Assembly (NCBI RefSeq): GCF_021917145.1
Contig: NW_025813735.1
Span: 281,496 to 345,495 of the forward strand
DNA from: Hypomesus transpacificus
Taxonomy: Eukaryota > Chordata > Actinopteri > Osmeriformes > Osmeridae
DNA length: 64,000 nt
Direction of reading: 5' to 3'
Below are positions 38,574-48,646 of this stretch, piece by piece. The translations under genes were made by a program, and so were the position numbers. Position 1 is the first letter of the stretch. Each line of letters opens with the position of its first letter. Under the pieces are notes generated by a model. The model saw nothing but the letters and a program-made list of their open reading frames with translations. It did no database searches and was not told the DNA's origin.

Positions 38574-40156
38574 CTAGATCATTCCGCTCCACTGCAGAGA
38601 CGTGTACAGCACCTCCTCCTCGGCCGGAGAACACAGCAGCACCGTCTTCTTCACGTTGGAGCCCAGCCGTGCCACGGTGAGGACGTCGCTCAGAGGCAGA
38701 GACTCGTCCAGGTCGAGGCACACGGCGATGAAATGGGCGTGGAAACGGAGAGGGTCACCTGAGAGAAGAAAACAACAACAACAACATGAAGCAGACACTT
38801 CTCTCCAAAGCACAAACAGACATGGGATTTGAACCTGCAACCTCGTCGTCTGCAGCTTTAAAAGCTCTAACCACTGAGCTATACGCTCCCCCTCACACGT
38901 GTAAACACGACCCAAACACGTAAACACGACCCACCAGGATACACCAGGAAGTCTCCTCCAAACTTGCCAGCCGAGGTGAGGCAGAAGCCTCGCTGCCTCA
39001 GGTCTCTGAAGACCAGGAACCTCGTGTCCGAGCCTCGCTCCCGGGGGACCGGCTGGGCAGCGGACAGGAAGTCCCTCTCCTCGGGGCCGTACTGGAGCCC
39101 AGCGGAGGCGGTGCACAGCTGCACCGTCATGGCCGCCCGAGGGAAGGAGAAGCTGCGCTGCAGGTCGTCCAGACGGGAGAGGAGGGAGCTGTCTGAGGGG
39201 GCGGGCGGGAGACAGGAAGAGGAAGAGCAGCATCTCACAACAGAAACAGGATGGATGTCAGGGTGTTTGTGTCTCTCTCTCCGAGAGGGAGGAAGATCAA
39301 GTCCTCGTCTTTCAACATGAACAATATCTACGTGTGTGTGTGTGTATGCCTGTGTGTGTGTGTGTGTGTGGTGTGTGTCTCTGACAGGGAAGCAGCATAT
39401 CAACTCATATTGCTGAACACCTGCATTTATGTATGAATGTGTGTGTACATTCATGTGTGTGTGTCTCTCGCTCTCTCTGACAAGGAGATCACACCTGATC
39501 TTTCTGAACATGAACAGTGTGTAGGTGTACCATCTTGTTTCCCGCTCATAACTCTCAGAAGACAAGCCTTCCTGTCCTCGAGCGCCAGGGCCTTCTGCTC
39601 CTCAAAGGTTCGATCGAGATCTGCGTGGTACTGGTCCACGCGCTCCCGGCTCACTTCCCTGGCCTCAACCTGGCAGGAAGCAACGTCCACAGACGGCAAA
39701 AGGAATGATGACAAGGCAGAGCCGTCGAATTTGTTATTTTAAATGCCGCTGCGCTACATACGGGAGCCGGACGGGAGATAAATCTAGCGAATTCAATTCT
39801 TAGAAATCTTCAGGTAAAAGTTTTACCTGTGGGTCAATAGGAGGGATTCGTACAGCTTCGCCTATGTCCACCAGCAAACGTCCCTCTTCTTCCGTCAACT
39901 CCAACGGTCTCCCCAACCTGCAGTTCTGCCGGGGCTGTCGCGCTAACGAACCGACCAAAGATCCGATGATACCCCTCTCGCGAGCAGCCTTCACCTCATC
40001 TGCACGCCACACAAGAGGCGTGGATTCACAGAAGTTAATACCGATAACCGGAAGAATTTGTTTAGGGCCATTTTCGGTCGTCTCTCCTTCTCCGTCCCTC
40101 TCGTCAAGGTTACGCTTCAGAAGTTCTGGAGCTGTCGAGCTGCTCTGCTCTGCCAT
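38574..40156 (-). CDS. tsen34: tRNA-splicing endonuclease subunit Sen34 (4 exons)
   Basis: Minus-strand exons 40156-39827, 39669-39531, 39192-38935 and 38758-38574 join in frame (phases 0, 1, 1) to 303 residues; human TSEN34 has 310. Start ATG 40154-40156 gives MAEQSSSTAPELLKR; an upstream in-frame ATG at 40190-40192 would add 12 residues. The N-terminal domain has GIIGSLVGSLARQPRQNCRLGRPLELTEEEGRLLVDIGE. The C-terminal nuclease domain has DLRQRGFCLTSAGKFGGDFLVYPGDPLRFHAHFIA, containing the Tyr, His (FHAH) and later Lys (NVKKTVLLCS) of the endonuclease triad. The fold ends VLYTSLQWSGMI. Sen34 cuts the 3' splice site of tRNA introns as part of the nuclear TSEN2-34-15-54 complex. Intron 3 is largely a SINE; intron 2 has GT repeats. 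Confidence 0.95.
38765..38893 (-). mobile_element. tRNA-derived SINE filling tsen34 intron 3
   Basis: On the minus strand: GTATAGCTCAGTGGTTAGAG (A box), TTGCAGGTTCAAATCCCATG (B box), and a tail TTTGGAGAGAAGTGTCTGCT related to the fish SINE tail, then a CAACAA-type simple end on the plus strand. It occupies about 129 of the 176 bp of the intron. Confidence 0.85.
39325..39480 (+). repeat. GT microsatellite, tsen34 intron 2
   Basis: TGTGTGTGTGTATGCCTGTG and related dinucleotide runs, then TCTCTCGCTCTCTC. Confidence 0.85.
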
Positions 40157-40697
40157 TTTTGTCACAAGGAAAAGTTGACCGCTTGGGTGCAATCAATTCC
40201 CTGGTCTCAACATGCGTGTCGATTTAGAGACCATGACGAAAACATCCTAAACTTTCTTCGTCCACTGACTGTCTGAATGATTCACCGTAGCAACAACAGT
40301 GTATAAAATAGGAATTGTTTAATGTCTACATGATTATAACTACGACAGGTAGTCGGTGGTTTAGAAGTGACTAAAATCTGATGCAGCACTTCCTGGTGGG
40401 TGGGCGTAGTAGGTGATTGGCAGGTATGTCCTCCAATGAAAACGCCAAACTCACGTACTCACGAACGCCTACAAAATATCGTCTTACCAATGAGCATTCA
40501 ACATTGTTCATAATATCAGTAGCCTATTACAGTGTAGAAATCATTTCGCTTTGGGGTTTTAATTTCGCACTGTACAACCATTTATGTATCACAATATGTC
40601 TATGTCTTAACATATGGTTTAAGTTTTAGGAAATTATCAACCTTTAATTTAAAATCATGACACCAAAAAAAGTTTTGCTTTCAGGAAATGTGAACAA
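40157..40697. other. Spacer between tsen34 start and eif2a 3' end
   Basis: Should contain the tsen34 promoter on the minus strand. No TATA box was recognised. The right part is AT-rich 3' flank of eif2a. Confidence 0.4.
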
Positions 40698-40703
40698 TTT
40701 ATT
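40698..40703 (-). terminator. Poly(A) signal (minus strand AATAAA) for eif2a
   Basis: Plus-strand TTTATT at 40698-40703, about 330 bp past the eif2a stop at 41033. Confidence 0.55.
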
Positions 40704-41032
40704 GTGTTCAAACAAGCGTTAATGTAGTTTTCAAATTGACTGCTGGAAAAAAATAGTTTTAAATGGATATGTACAATCCAATTCTGAACACCACAGAGCC
40801 TGGTTGGCTTTTAAATCTGTACATACATTGCATAGCAATAGTACCTTGGATGGTATTTTGTTTAATTCTTGGGAATACGGCTCAAAAGAATGATTATGGT
40901 TAAGAAAAGAGACATTACGTGAAATGTGTGTTGTGAGTGCATTGGTCAGAACCATCCCAGATGCGTCCAAACTGTCTGTTATTTGATGAGTGGCTCTGAA
41001 CTGTTTGTATCCTGAACCCAAGAGGCCAGGTT

Positions 41033-44000
41033 CTAGTCTCCTAACTCCAGATCCTCCAGTTCTTTCAACAACTGCGCCTCCTTCTCCATCTTGTCAAGCT
41101 TGTGGACGAAGAAAGAAAAAAACAAAATTAATGTTTGATGTCTCACAGAAGATATTGAATAGAGCCTTTCATAGACGCTCAATTCACAAAAACCCAGATA
41201 CTGTCTTCAGGTTTCACTAGCTTCACTTTTACATTTCTCACTTAAATCATCGTTGGACGCAAGAAAAGATATATAAATAAAAGGTACTATTCTAATTATT
41301 GGGGGGGATGGGTATAGCTCAGTGGTTAAGTATTTGACTGTAGATAAAGCGGCGTGCAACAGGGATTGATCTACAGTCAAATACTTTACCACTGAACTAA
41401 AAAATAAAAGCAATGTGTATATATCTATTATCATTAAATCATGTACCACTTATTTTGTGCATCAGTAAACCTTCCTACCTGATTTTTCTGCATGGGTTTC
41501 CCAGATGACTGCTGTTCTTTCAGTTCATCTATAGCTTTCAGTTTCTGAAATAAAAACAAACCAACATAACATGACTCCCAAGCCTTTCATAGCCCTCATC
41601 CAGCACACAGCAAAACCTGCCCAGTTCTGGGATGGAAAGTATGCTGGTAAATGTGTTCAGACTGAACCTGATGTAAGCACAACTGACTAGGTGTGACCAG
41701 GGAAGTCAGAGAGGACAGTGCCATGAGAGATCTTAGGTCTGGAAGGGCCTTTTCTCTCACACACAGCACAAAGCACCAAGGTGTATAGTCAGCCCTGTGA
41801 AGTCAAACTGGCCGACATCTCATTCTTCCCCTCTCACCTTCTTCAGGTTTTTGATCTTCTTGTCGAGCTCGGGGTCACCAGAGGTGGGCTGGGTGCTGCT
41901 GGCCGGGCAGGACTCAGACTTGGGCTCAGACTGGGCTTCTGGGAGCTCTGGCTTGGTTTCCTGGAGGGACAGAACACTAGAGTTTAACTGCCCACCCTGT
42001 TCAGCTGACAGACCTTCCTAACTGTTCATTTTAATTGTCATTTGGCGTCCACTCTCCCCCTCCCTCCCTCCCCTTCCCCCTCACCTGTTTGGCTGCCTTC
42101 TTAGCCTCTCGTTTCTTCTGGTTCTTCAGAGCCGTCTTGGAGAGAGGCTTGTCTCCCGTGGCTCCAGGCCTCATGTCCTGAGGAGGCTCCTCCTCATGCT
42201 GTTAGAGATAACGGCAGGATAACCAGTTATCATGCTGTCAGAGACAACCTCAGTATGAACCAGTTATCATGCTGTCAGAGACAACCTCAGTATGAACCAG
42301 TTATCATGCTGTCAGAGACAACCTCAGTATGAACCAGTTATCATGCTGTCAGAGATAACCTCAGTATGAACCAGTTATCATGCTGTCAGAGACAACCTCA
42401 GTATGACCCAGTTAAACTGTTTGAGATAACAGACAGGCAGACAGATAATCAGACAGACAGTTATACAGACACAGTCAGTCCGTTGGGTAGACAGACAGAC
42501 AGACAGGTAGACAGACAGACAGACAGTCTCGGCCAGTGACGCACCAGTTTGGAGCTGGCGGTAACAGGCTTGTTCCGCAGCGCTGGTGGCCGGTATGCCT
42601 GGGCCGGCTTGGTTTCCGTGGTTCCCAGCTCGCTGGGTGCCGCCTGGTACTTCACCGGCCTCTCGGGGAACACCCCCTCAGGGAACGGTTGCCATAGCAC
42701 CTCCCAGAGCTCCGCCCCCGGGGGCGTGTCTTGCTTGTAGAGAACGGTGCCGGTGTAGTGCCAGATCTTGTAGCCGTTGCTGACCCGCAGCCTGGGAGAG
42801 CAGGTCGCCGTGACGACGTGCTCGCCGTCAGGGCTCCAGGAGAAGTGGGTGGAGTTAGCCGCCTGGGGTTTGCACACCTGCTTGTACTTCTTGACGTCCC
42901 ACACCTCCATCTGGCCCTGGAGGTTCCCGAAGCCGGCCAGCACCAGGATGTGGCCCTGGGGGCTGTAGAAGACCGCGTTCCTGGGACCCGTCCCAAAGTC
43001 GAACACTGGGTCGCACTTGTGGTTGAAGACAGTGGCCTTGGCGGGCATGAAGCCATACACCACACAGAACTCTGAGGAGGAGGGGCTCCACGCCACGTCG
43101 TAGATGGGCCCATTCTTAGCTGGGGGACACACGCACACGTTAGCCTCATCATGCCGACGCGTTTACCTGAAACGACTGGGGGGAGGTACTGGTGGGGGAG
43201 GGTCTGGGGGAGGTAGACAGTGGGAGATACTGTCTGGGGGAGGTAGACAGTGGGAGATACTGTCTGGGGGAGGGACACAGTGGGAGATACTGTCTGGGGG
43301 AGGTAGACAGTGGGAGATACTATCTGGGGGAGGGACACAGTGGGAGATACTGTCTGGGGGAGGGACACAGTGGGAGATACTGTCTGGGGGAGGGACACAG
43401 TGGGAGATACTGTCTGGGGGAGGGACACAGTGGGAGATACTGTCTGGGGGAGGGACACAGTGGGAGATACTGTCTGGGGGAGGTACACAGTGGGAGATAC
43501 TGTCTGGGGGAGGGACACAGTGGGAGATACTGTCTGGGGGAGGTAGACAGTGGGAGTTACTCACACAGCTGCACTGCGGCGGTCTCTCCGTTTACAGCTA
43601 GGTAGTGCAGGGTCTGCTCTCCGTAGTACGACGCCCCGGTCTTATCCACCTCCGTACTGGCTGTGACCAGCACGGCCGTGGCTGAGGACAAACACAGGGT
43701 CAGAACCATACACACGGCTACACACTCCGTGGACCGCTTAATCTGCTGATGGATCAATTTGTTGATCGAATGGATTCATCTGTCATGTTGTTTGGATGAG
43801 CGGTTCACGAGAATTAAATATAAACTTGTTTGTCGCCATGTTGAGCGATGGAGACACGGATCTCACCATAAATAAATAAAAAGCTGTTTGCCGTCAACGA
43901 GCGCCACAGTGGTTTGTTGAATAAATGGATGAATATAATAAATCAACAAATCTTTTTCATGGATGAATTCTGATTCTGACCAACCTTTTTTGTTCCACAG

Positions 44001-46094
44001 CATAGCAACTCTGTCTGATTTGAAGAAGCTCTTGTTGGCGAGTGCCGAGGTGGGGCCGCCGAAGTTAGGGTACTGATACAGACGGACGAAAGAGGGCGCT
44101 CCCTTGCTGCCAGGGACGTAGACAGCCACCTGCGACACGGGGAAACATTTAAATATCTAGACTCTAACGGAGTCTCTCACACACCTCACACACACACGTC
44201 TCACACACACACACATCACACACACGCCTCACACACACAGTGTGAGATCCAGTGGTACCTTGCTGGGCTGTGCTCCTGGAGACAACTCAAACTCTGATAC
44301 TTTCTGCAAGTGAAGTTTATTGGCGATAGTTCCTGCAGAAACACAAAGTCATTATTATATTTTTGTCGTGGTTAAGTTTCCACCATAATGGTACTACTAC
44401 TCCAAATGTTAAAATACTCTGCATATACAGTACTCCAGAGGATGTGTACTCCAGAGGATGTGTATAAATATCGTGTTAGGATGCCACTCAGGAGATACCG
44501 TACGGTAAGATATTTACCAAAGTCATTGTTTTCGAAGAAGTGCAGTTCGTTGTTGACACTCCTGACAGCAATCTTCTCGTCATCTGTCCAGCTGGGACAC
44601 CTGGGATTCAAAACAAAATCCATGTGATGGAATTCAAAACGCAAGCGATGACATAGTAAACTGTATTTTCACACAGATCGTTCCTAACAGTAATAACCAC
44701 GGCAACAGGAATGACGGTTTGATCTACAGTTGTTTCGCAAGATACGAGACAAAGAACTTGGAAGAGAACTCACCAGCCCTGCACCTTCTTCTGATAGAAG
44801 GCTTTGAGACAGGCTCCATTCTGCAGATCCCACAACTGCAAGTTGGCATCTCCTTGAGGGTTGTCCTGGGTTTCTAGAACCACAACATGAGACTCAGTCC
44901 TGTGCATCAGGATGTTTGATAATGTTTATTAACATTTTCTAAGATACAGAACTTCCAGTTGCGGAGCTAGCTAGCTATCTGCTGTTCTCTGCACACAAGC
45001 TTTCTAGATAAACGACTGTGTGTCAAATGTAAGGACGCTGCACGTAACCATTCAATCCCAGATAGAAGATAACAAGGCATCACTAGACTTACTGCTGTAC
45101 GGTTGCCAGGTGGCCAGTACAGAGTTGAGAGGAGAGAACTCCAACATGGAGGTCTTGGGGAGATCAAACGACCGAACTGGCGAGCCATCGGAAGTCTTCA
45201 CCACGCTCACCCTGGGAGACAAGGAGTGAATGGTACAGATCTAAACGTAATCAACTTTAATTACTGCAAACACTTGTAATATGGTTAAAAACAGGTTTCC
45301 ACCTTTTAGTATTGTAACAAATGTACTTACTTTTCGCCATTGCACCATGCAAACAATGTCCCATCTTTGCTGAAATCCTGATATTTACCTTGCCGGGTGT
45401 CCCTGATAATTGAAGGTGTGCAAAAATATAAACTTTTACGAAAATGTATAATGTCGGTCTGTAATCGAATTATTAAGGACGTAAGTTGAATAGGGGATTA
45501 ATGAACGTTTCGTTACCTTTCAAAACTAGCGTTTTCCTCACAGGCTGGTGGTCCGCGGAGCAGTGACGTCCCGTCCGAGCCCCGGACTAAGATCACAACA
45601 GCAAGCTTTTACATGCAATAGTTCCAGGACCTTGTCCCATATCAAGATGTAGACATTCAGTCAAAAGCACGGGTACAAATCGGCACTCATAACTTGAACT
45701 ACAGACTAGCCTACAATCACTCTGAGACGTGCCGTTTATCAACAACCAATTAGCCACGTAGTCGTGGCAATAGATAAGACGTCTATTCCAAGTTAGTTGA
45801 CACCCTTTAAATATAATATACTTCAAGTTGAATCATAGATACTGGTAGATTAGTGTAAGCTGGCTCTAACTATCAAAGCTGACAGGCTAAAGAGCTAGCT
45901 ACTGACTGCAGAGCATAAGGTTGCATCCACTAATTACTCAACAACGCTGATCTTAAGATTTTGTGACATTCGTAGAATGTGTTTTGTGCGCTAAAACAAC
46001 GTTCACATTTGAACAAGTTCGTAAACATGAAACGCAGTGAGTTGACGGTACTATGAAATATCCCACCTGCTAAAAGTGGAGTGGGGGGCGCCAT
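41033..46094 (-). CDS. eif2a: Eukaryotic translation initiation factor 2A (14 exons, complete)
   Basis: Minus-strand exons: 46094-46067, 45586-45517, 45402-45331, 45211-45093, 44873-44774, 44600-44518, 44332-44259, 44129-43985, 43681-43565, 43119-42545, 42198-42085, 41960-41838, 41544-41479 and 41098-41033. They total 1752 nt with consistent phases, 583 residues (human 585). Start MAPPTPLLAVRGSDG, end LELGD. A beta-propeller fills the N-terminal two thirds (SFVRLYQYPNFGGP, KTGASYYGEQTLHYLAVNG, KNGPIYDVAWSP, FDFGTGPRNAVFYSPQGHILVLAGFGN, LRVSNGYKIWHYTG). A basic low-complexity linker (KPLSKTALKNQKKREAKKAAKQ) and a C-terminal coiled coil (KKIKNLKKKLKAIDELKEQ) follow. eIF2A delivers Met-tRNA or other initiator tRNAs to the 40S subunit in a GTP-independent way and supports non-AUG initiation under stress. 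Introns 9 and 10 contain minisatellites. Confidence 0.97.
41308..41400. mobile_element. Inverted pair of tRNA-SINE heads (hairpin) in eif2a intron 13
   Basis: GGTATAGCTCAGTGGTTAAG, then TATTTGACTGTAGAT, is followed after about 25 bp by its near-exact inverse ATCTACAGTCAAATACTT and TACCACTGAACT. The whole would fold into a hairpin of about 33 bp. Both arms resemble the A-box region of the SINEs in this window. Confidence 0.7.
42196..42420 (-). repeat. 36-37 bp tandem repeat, about 6 copies, starting at the eif2a exon 11 acceptor
   Basis: Plus-strand unit CATGCTGTCAGAGACAACCT... AACCAGTTAT. On the minus strand each unit reads TCTCTGACAG|CATG, copying the real acceptor TCTCTAACAG|CATG of exon 42198-42085. 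So each unit carries a decoy 3' splice site. Confidence 0.85.
42428..42530 (-). repeat. ACAGACAG microsatellite, eif2a intron 10
   Basis: CAGACAGACAGACAGGTAGA-type 4-bp repeat immediately downstream of the exon 10 donor. Confidence 0.85.
43190..43556 (-). repeat. 30-bp minisatellite, about 12 copies, eif2a intron 9
   Basis: Plus-strand unit GTGGGAGATACTGTCTGGGG repeats every 30 bp with AGGTAGACA/AGGGACACA variants. On the minus strand each unit contains CCTCCCCCAGACAG, a strong pyrimidine-AG like the true acceptor CCCCCAG of the exon at 43119. The array fills almost all of the 445-bp intron. Confidence 0.92.
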
Positions 46095-46183
46095 GATGTA
46101 CCGGAAAAGGAATCTGCTGAAGGAAATGCGGAAAATCTCTCAGAAGAAGGGGCGTGTGGTGTCTGTCATCATCGTGAACAAGT
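46094..46183 (+). CDS. Possible short divergent ORF at the eif2a promoter
   Basis: On the plus strand, overlapping the eif2a start, ATG at about 46094 opens 30 codons (MMYRKRNLLKEMRKISQKKG...) up to TAA. AACAA|GTAAAG at its end could be a splice donor, so it might be a first exon. It is basic and has no domain I recognise. In mammals SERP1 is divergent to EIF2A, but this peptide does not look like SERP1. Could equally be noncoding. Confidence 0.15.
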
Positions 46184-46568
46184 AAAGAATAACTATTTAT
46201 TAAATTAACATGTATTTGTTATGTTGTTAGTATTCCACTAACTCTTTTAATCTGTTGTGTAAATATTTTTATGCTCTAAAAAAGCAGAAGTGTGCTCTTG
46301 TCTTTGACTAGAGCCATACAAGCACAAAAAACGATTTCCTCCCGTTGGGGGTCATCATCATAAGTAATCTACACATTAAACACACCTGAACTGTGTTAAT
46401 CATTAAGAATATTTTATTTGTATTTACTTTATTAACTATTAAGTTCTTTGGAATGGATTGTAATCATTAATAAAGAAAGCTGATGATGGTCCCATATATA
46501 GGCTACGAAGGTCAGTTATGAAGGAATTTCAATCCAGTATGGGTTTGTGTCTCCTGCCTCCGAGTGCA

Positions 46569-46585
46569 CCGCCCTCTACTGGAGG
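46569..46585 (-). promoter_or_regulatory. CTCF-like motif
   Basis: ACCGCCCTCTACTGGAG; its reverse complement contains CCAGTAGAGGGCGG, near the CTCF core. It lies about 30 bp left of the Kolobok-like insertion, upstream of eif2a. Confidence 0.35.
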
Positions 46586-46614
46586 TAATCACAACTGCAC
46601 TACCAGTGTCTTAA

Positions 46615-48267
46615 AGGGGCAATTGACTGCAAAACCGATTTTACCTTGTCATTGTTGAAAAACGACAGTTCGGAGGGTAAACTGAACATACCGTGAATAT
46701 CAAAGTCTATTGACACCTCTTTCCTATTCAAATCTCAAAAAGAAAAAATTTGGCTGTAAAACGCTAGCTTTTCAACAAAGCCACCGGTCCTACGTAGGAC
46801 CGGTGATCGCCCTCTTATTGGCTCTGGTCTGTATCTTTGTCACGCCCCAGAATTTACATCCAGACCAGCCAGAGGTAGCGTCTATCTCCGATACTAGTTT
46901 AGCTGCGCGCTGCTCTGTGTAGGCTACTTATAAGGAATTACAAAGAAGAACGTTTTGAATTATAACAAGGATATTGATTATGGACCACGGTCGTAAACGC
47001 TGTGTTCCAGGCTGTACAGGGAAGGCTAACTCTTACAGTCTTCCCAAGGAGCCAAACATTCAACAGGCATGGCTGCTGTTGTCTATGAGAAGATCCAGGC
47101 GAAGTTCGACACTCAATCATTCATTTGCTCTGAACATTTCACCCAAGACAGTTTTGACAACCTTGGACAATTTCAAGCAGGATATGCTAGGAAGCTGAAC
47201 CTGGAAAGAGGTGCTGTTCCAACCATATGCTCATTGCAACCGCAAGCTATAAGGACAGTAAGATGTTGTGCTAACAGTTATTAGCAATGCTAAAGTTTCC
47301 TGTATATAGCATACCAGGTAGAATGCTAAATACGTTTCTACACACATCAAATGACTTTAGCTAGACTAGCTGTAGTCGGCATTAGAAGGCATGGGAAGCT
47401 TCCGAAAAATAGCCAGAAAACGAACTGCAGTCTGGCTTATTGCTAACGCCTGTCTAGATAATCTATTTGAAAGAACTGGAGAAAGGCAGGTTTTAGATAC
47501 AGGATACATTAGCATTGCTAGTAACTGTTACTAGTAACACCTAGACTGTAGGCATGTAAACAAGTTTAGCTTGCTAGTTAACGCAAGAGCATAGAATGTG
47601 TGATAATTTAGCCTAGTTTATTGGCAATGGGGCTAACGTTGATTCATGTTCCTGACTGTGTTTCATTAAAATAAATAACCTGTGTAATGAAAATCTACAA
47701 TTCACGATGCATGTTTGTCCAGATCTTTGTCATGTTATTTTACAGCAAGATATCTAGAGCTAGCCTAGCTAGCTAACTGAAGCCGAGTAGAATCACGATT
47801 GCAACAACGTTTGGTTGCTAAGCTGTAGCCTAATGTTCTACCCACCTAAGTCAATCCAGTTTGCTTCAACAACAGAAGTGGAAACAAGTAATGTTATCAT
47901 TTCAAATGTTATATAGTCAATCTGTTGAAAACAGTGTTGTGTAGACACAATAGATTTATTTGAGCGTTTTTATTTCAAGTCTCCAACTTCAGTGTTTCAG
48001 CGAGTGCTGCTGTTGGCCGTGTTGCGTTTTTTGCTCCCAGCTTCACTCGTTGATTACCAACCAATCAGCGCGCAGCTTATCTAAATATTAATGAGCATAC
48101 CATAAAAGGAGAAAAGCTAGTGTTTTTTCCCGGGAACATTTCAGACGATCTGTAAGAGGGCATAGAACAGCACCCGGGCCATTTTCAACCCAACCAATGT
48201 TACATACCCTATTCGGAGACCTTAAGGAACAGTGTGAAATACCCCAAAAACCCAGTCAATTGCCCCT
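46615..48267 (+). mobile_element. Kolobok-like transposon: TTAA duplications, THAP domain remnant
   Basis: Perfect 15-bp inverted ends AGGGGCAATTGACTG (46615) and CAGTCAATTGCCCCT (ending 48267), each bordered by TTAA (46611-46614, 48268-48271). Near the left end a THAP zinc finger is readable: MDHGRKRCVPGCTGKANSYSL...QQAW from 46980. It continues in another frame (about 47069-47215) as VYEKIQAKFDTQSFICSEHF, then KLNLERGAVPTI. The C-x-C, W, C-x2-H and AVPT landmarks are in order, but a frameshift near 47070 breaks it. THAP plus TTAA target duplication points to the Kolobok superfamily. At 1653 bp it lacks room for a full transposase, so it is a non-autonomous, dead copy. Confidence 0.85.
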
Positions 48268-48271
48268 TTAA

Positions 48272-48635
48272 AAAAAAAAAAAACATTTAATTTGGACGGC
48301 AGCCAGTCATCTGATTAATAATAACTAACACAGTAGCAGCGCGTAGGAATTTGTCTGTTATGAAACTGGCCCTGTCCTTTAGCGATGGAATGCCCTCCTA
48401 TCGGGCAAATAATTGGATTTAGCCGTGATTACGAAATCGCAGTTAAGTACACAAGGCAACGTTCATTATTCACACTATAAGGTCACTTTGTCCGTTTGAG
48501 TAAATATGGCAGACATGGAAATATAAACTTGTGACCATAAATGTAGATTAGGCTAAAGGACTGTTTTGTGTGTGATTTACACCCAAAGTAACAAAATACT
48601 CAAAAAATAAACAAAGTACAAATGTACTCTTTCAT
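48272..48635. other. Intergenic between eif2a and slc43a2 3' ends
   Basis: Poly-A run after the transposon, then AT-rich sequence. Nothing recognised. Confidence 0.5.
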
Positions 48636-48646
48636 TTTATTTTATT
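48636..48646 (-). terminator. Overlapping poly(A) signals for slc43a2 (minus strand)
   Basis: Plus-strand TTTATTTTATT gives two overlapping AATAAA on the minus strand at 48636-48641 and 48641-48646. This is the leftmost plausible end of a 4.7-kb slc43a2 3' UTR. Inference. Confidence 0.4.

Noticed and set aside
38879-39565. 228-aa minus-strand frame as a separate gene
   Set aside because: It contains tsen34 exon 3 in the correct frame plus read-through of GT-rich introns; only 38935-39192 is exon.
42652-43605. Frames of 130-290 aa with repeated PQTVSPTVSL, GDTVWGRD or PPDSISHC
   Set aside because: Readings of the 30-bp minisatellite in eif2a intron 9, partly joined to exon 10 in wrong frames.
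46094-46183. serp1 as divergent partner of eif2a, as in mammals
   Set aside because: The 30-codon frame MMYRKRNLLKEMRK... has no resemblance to SERP1 and no downstream exon was found.
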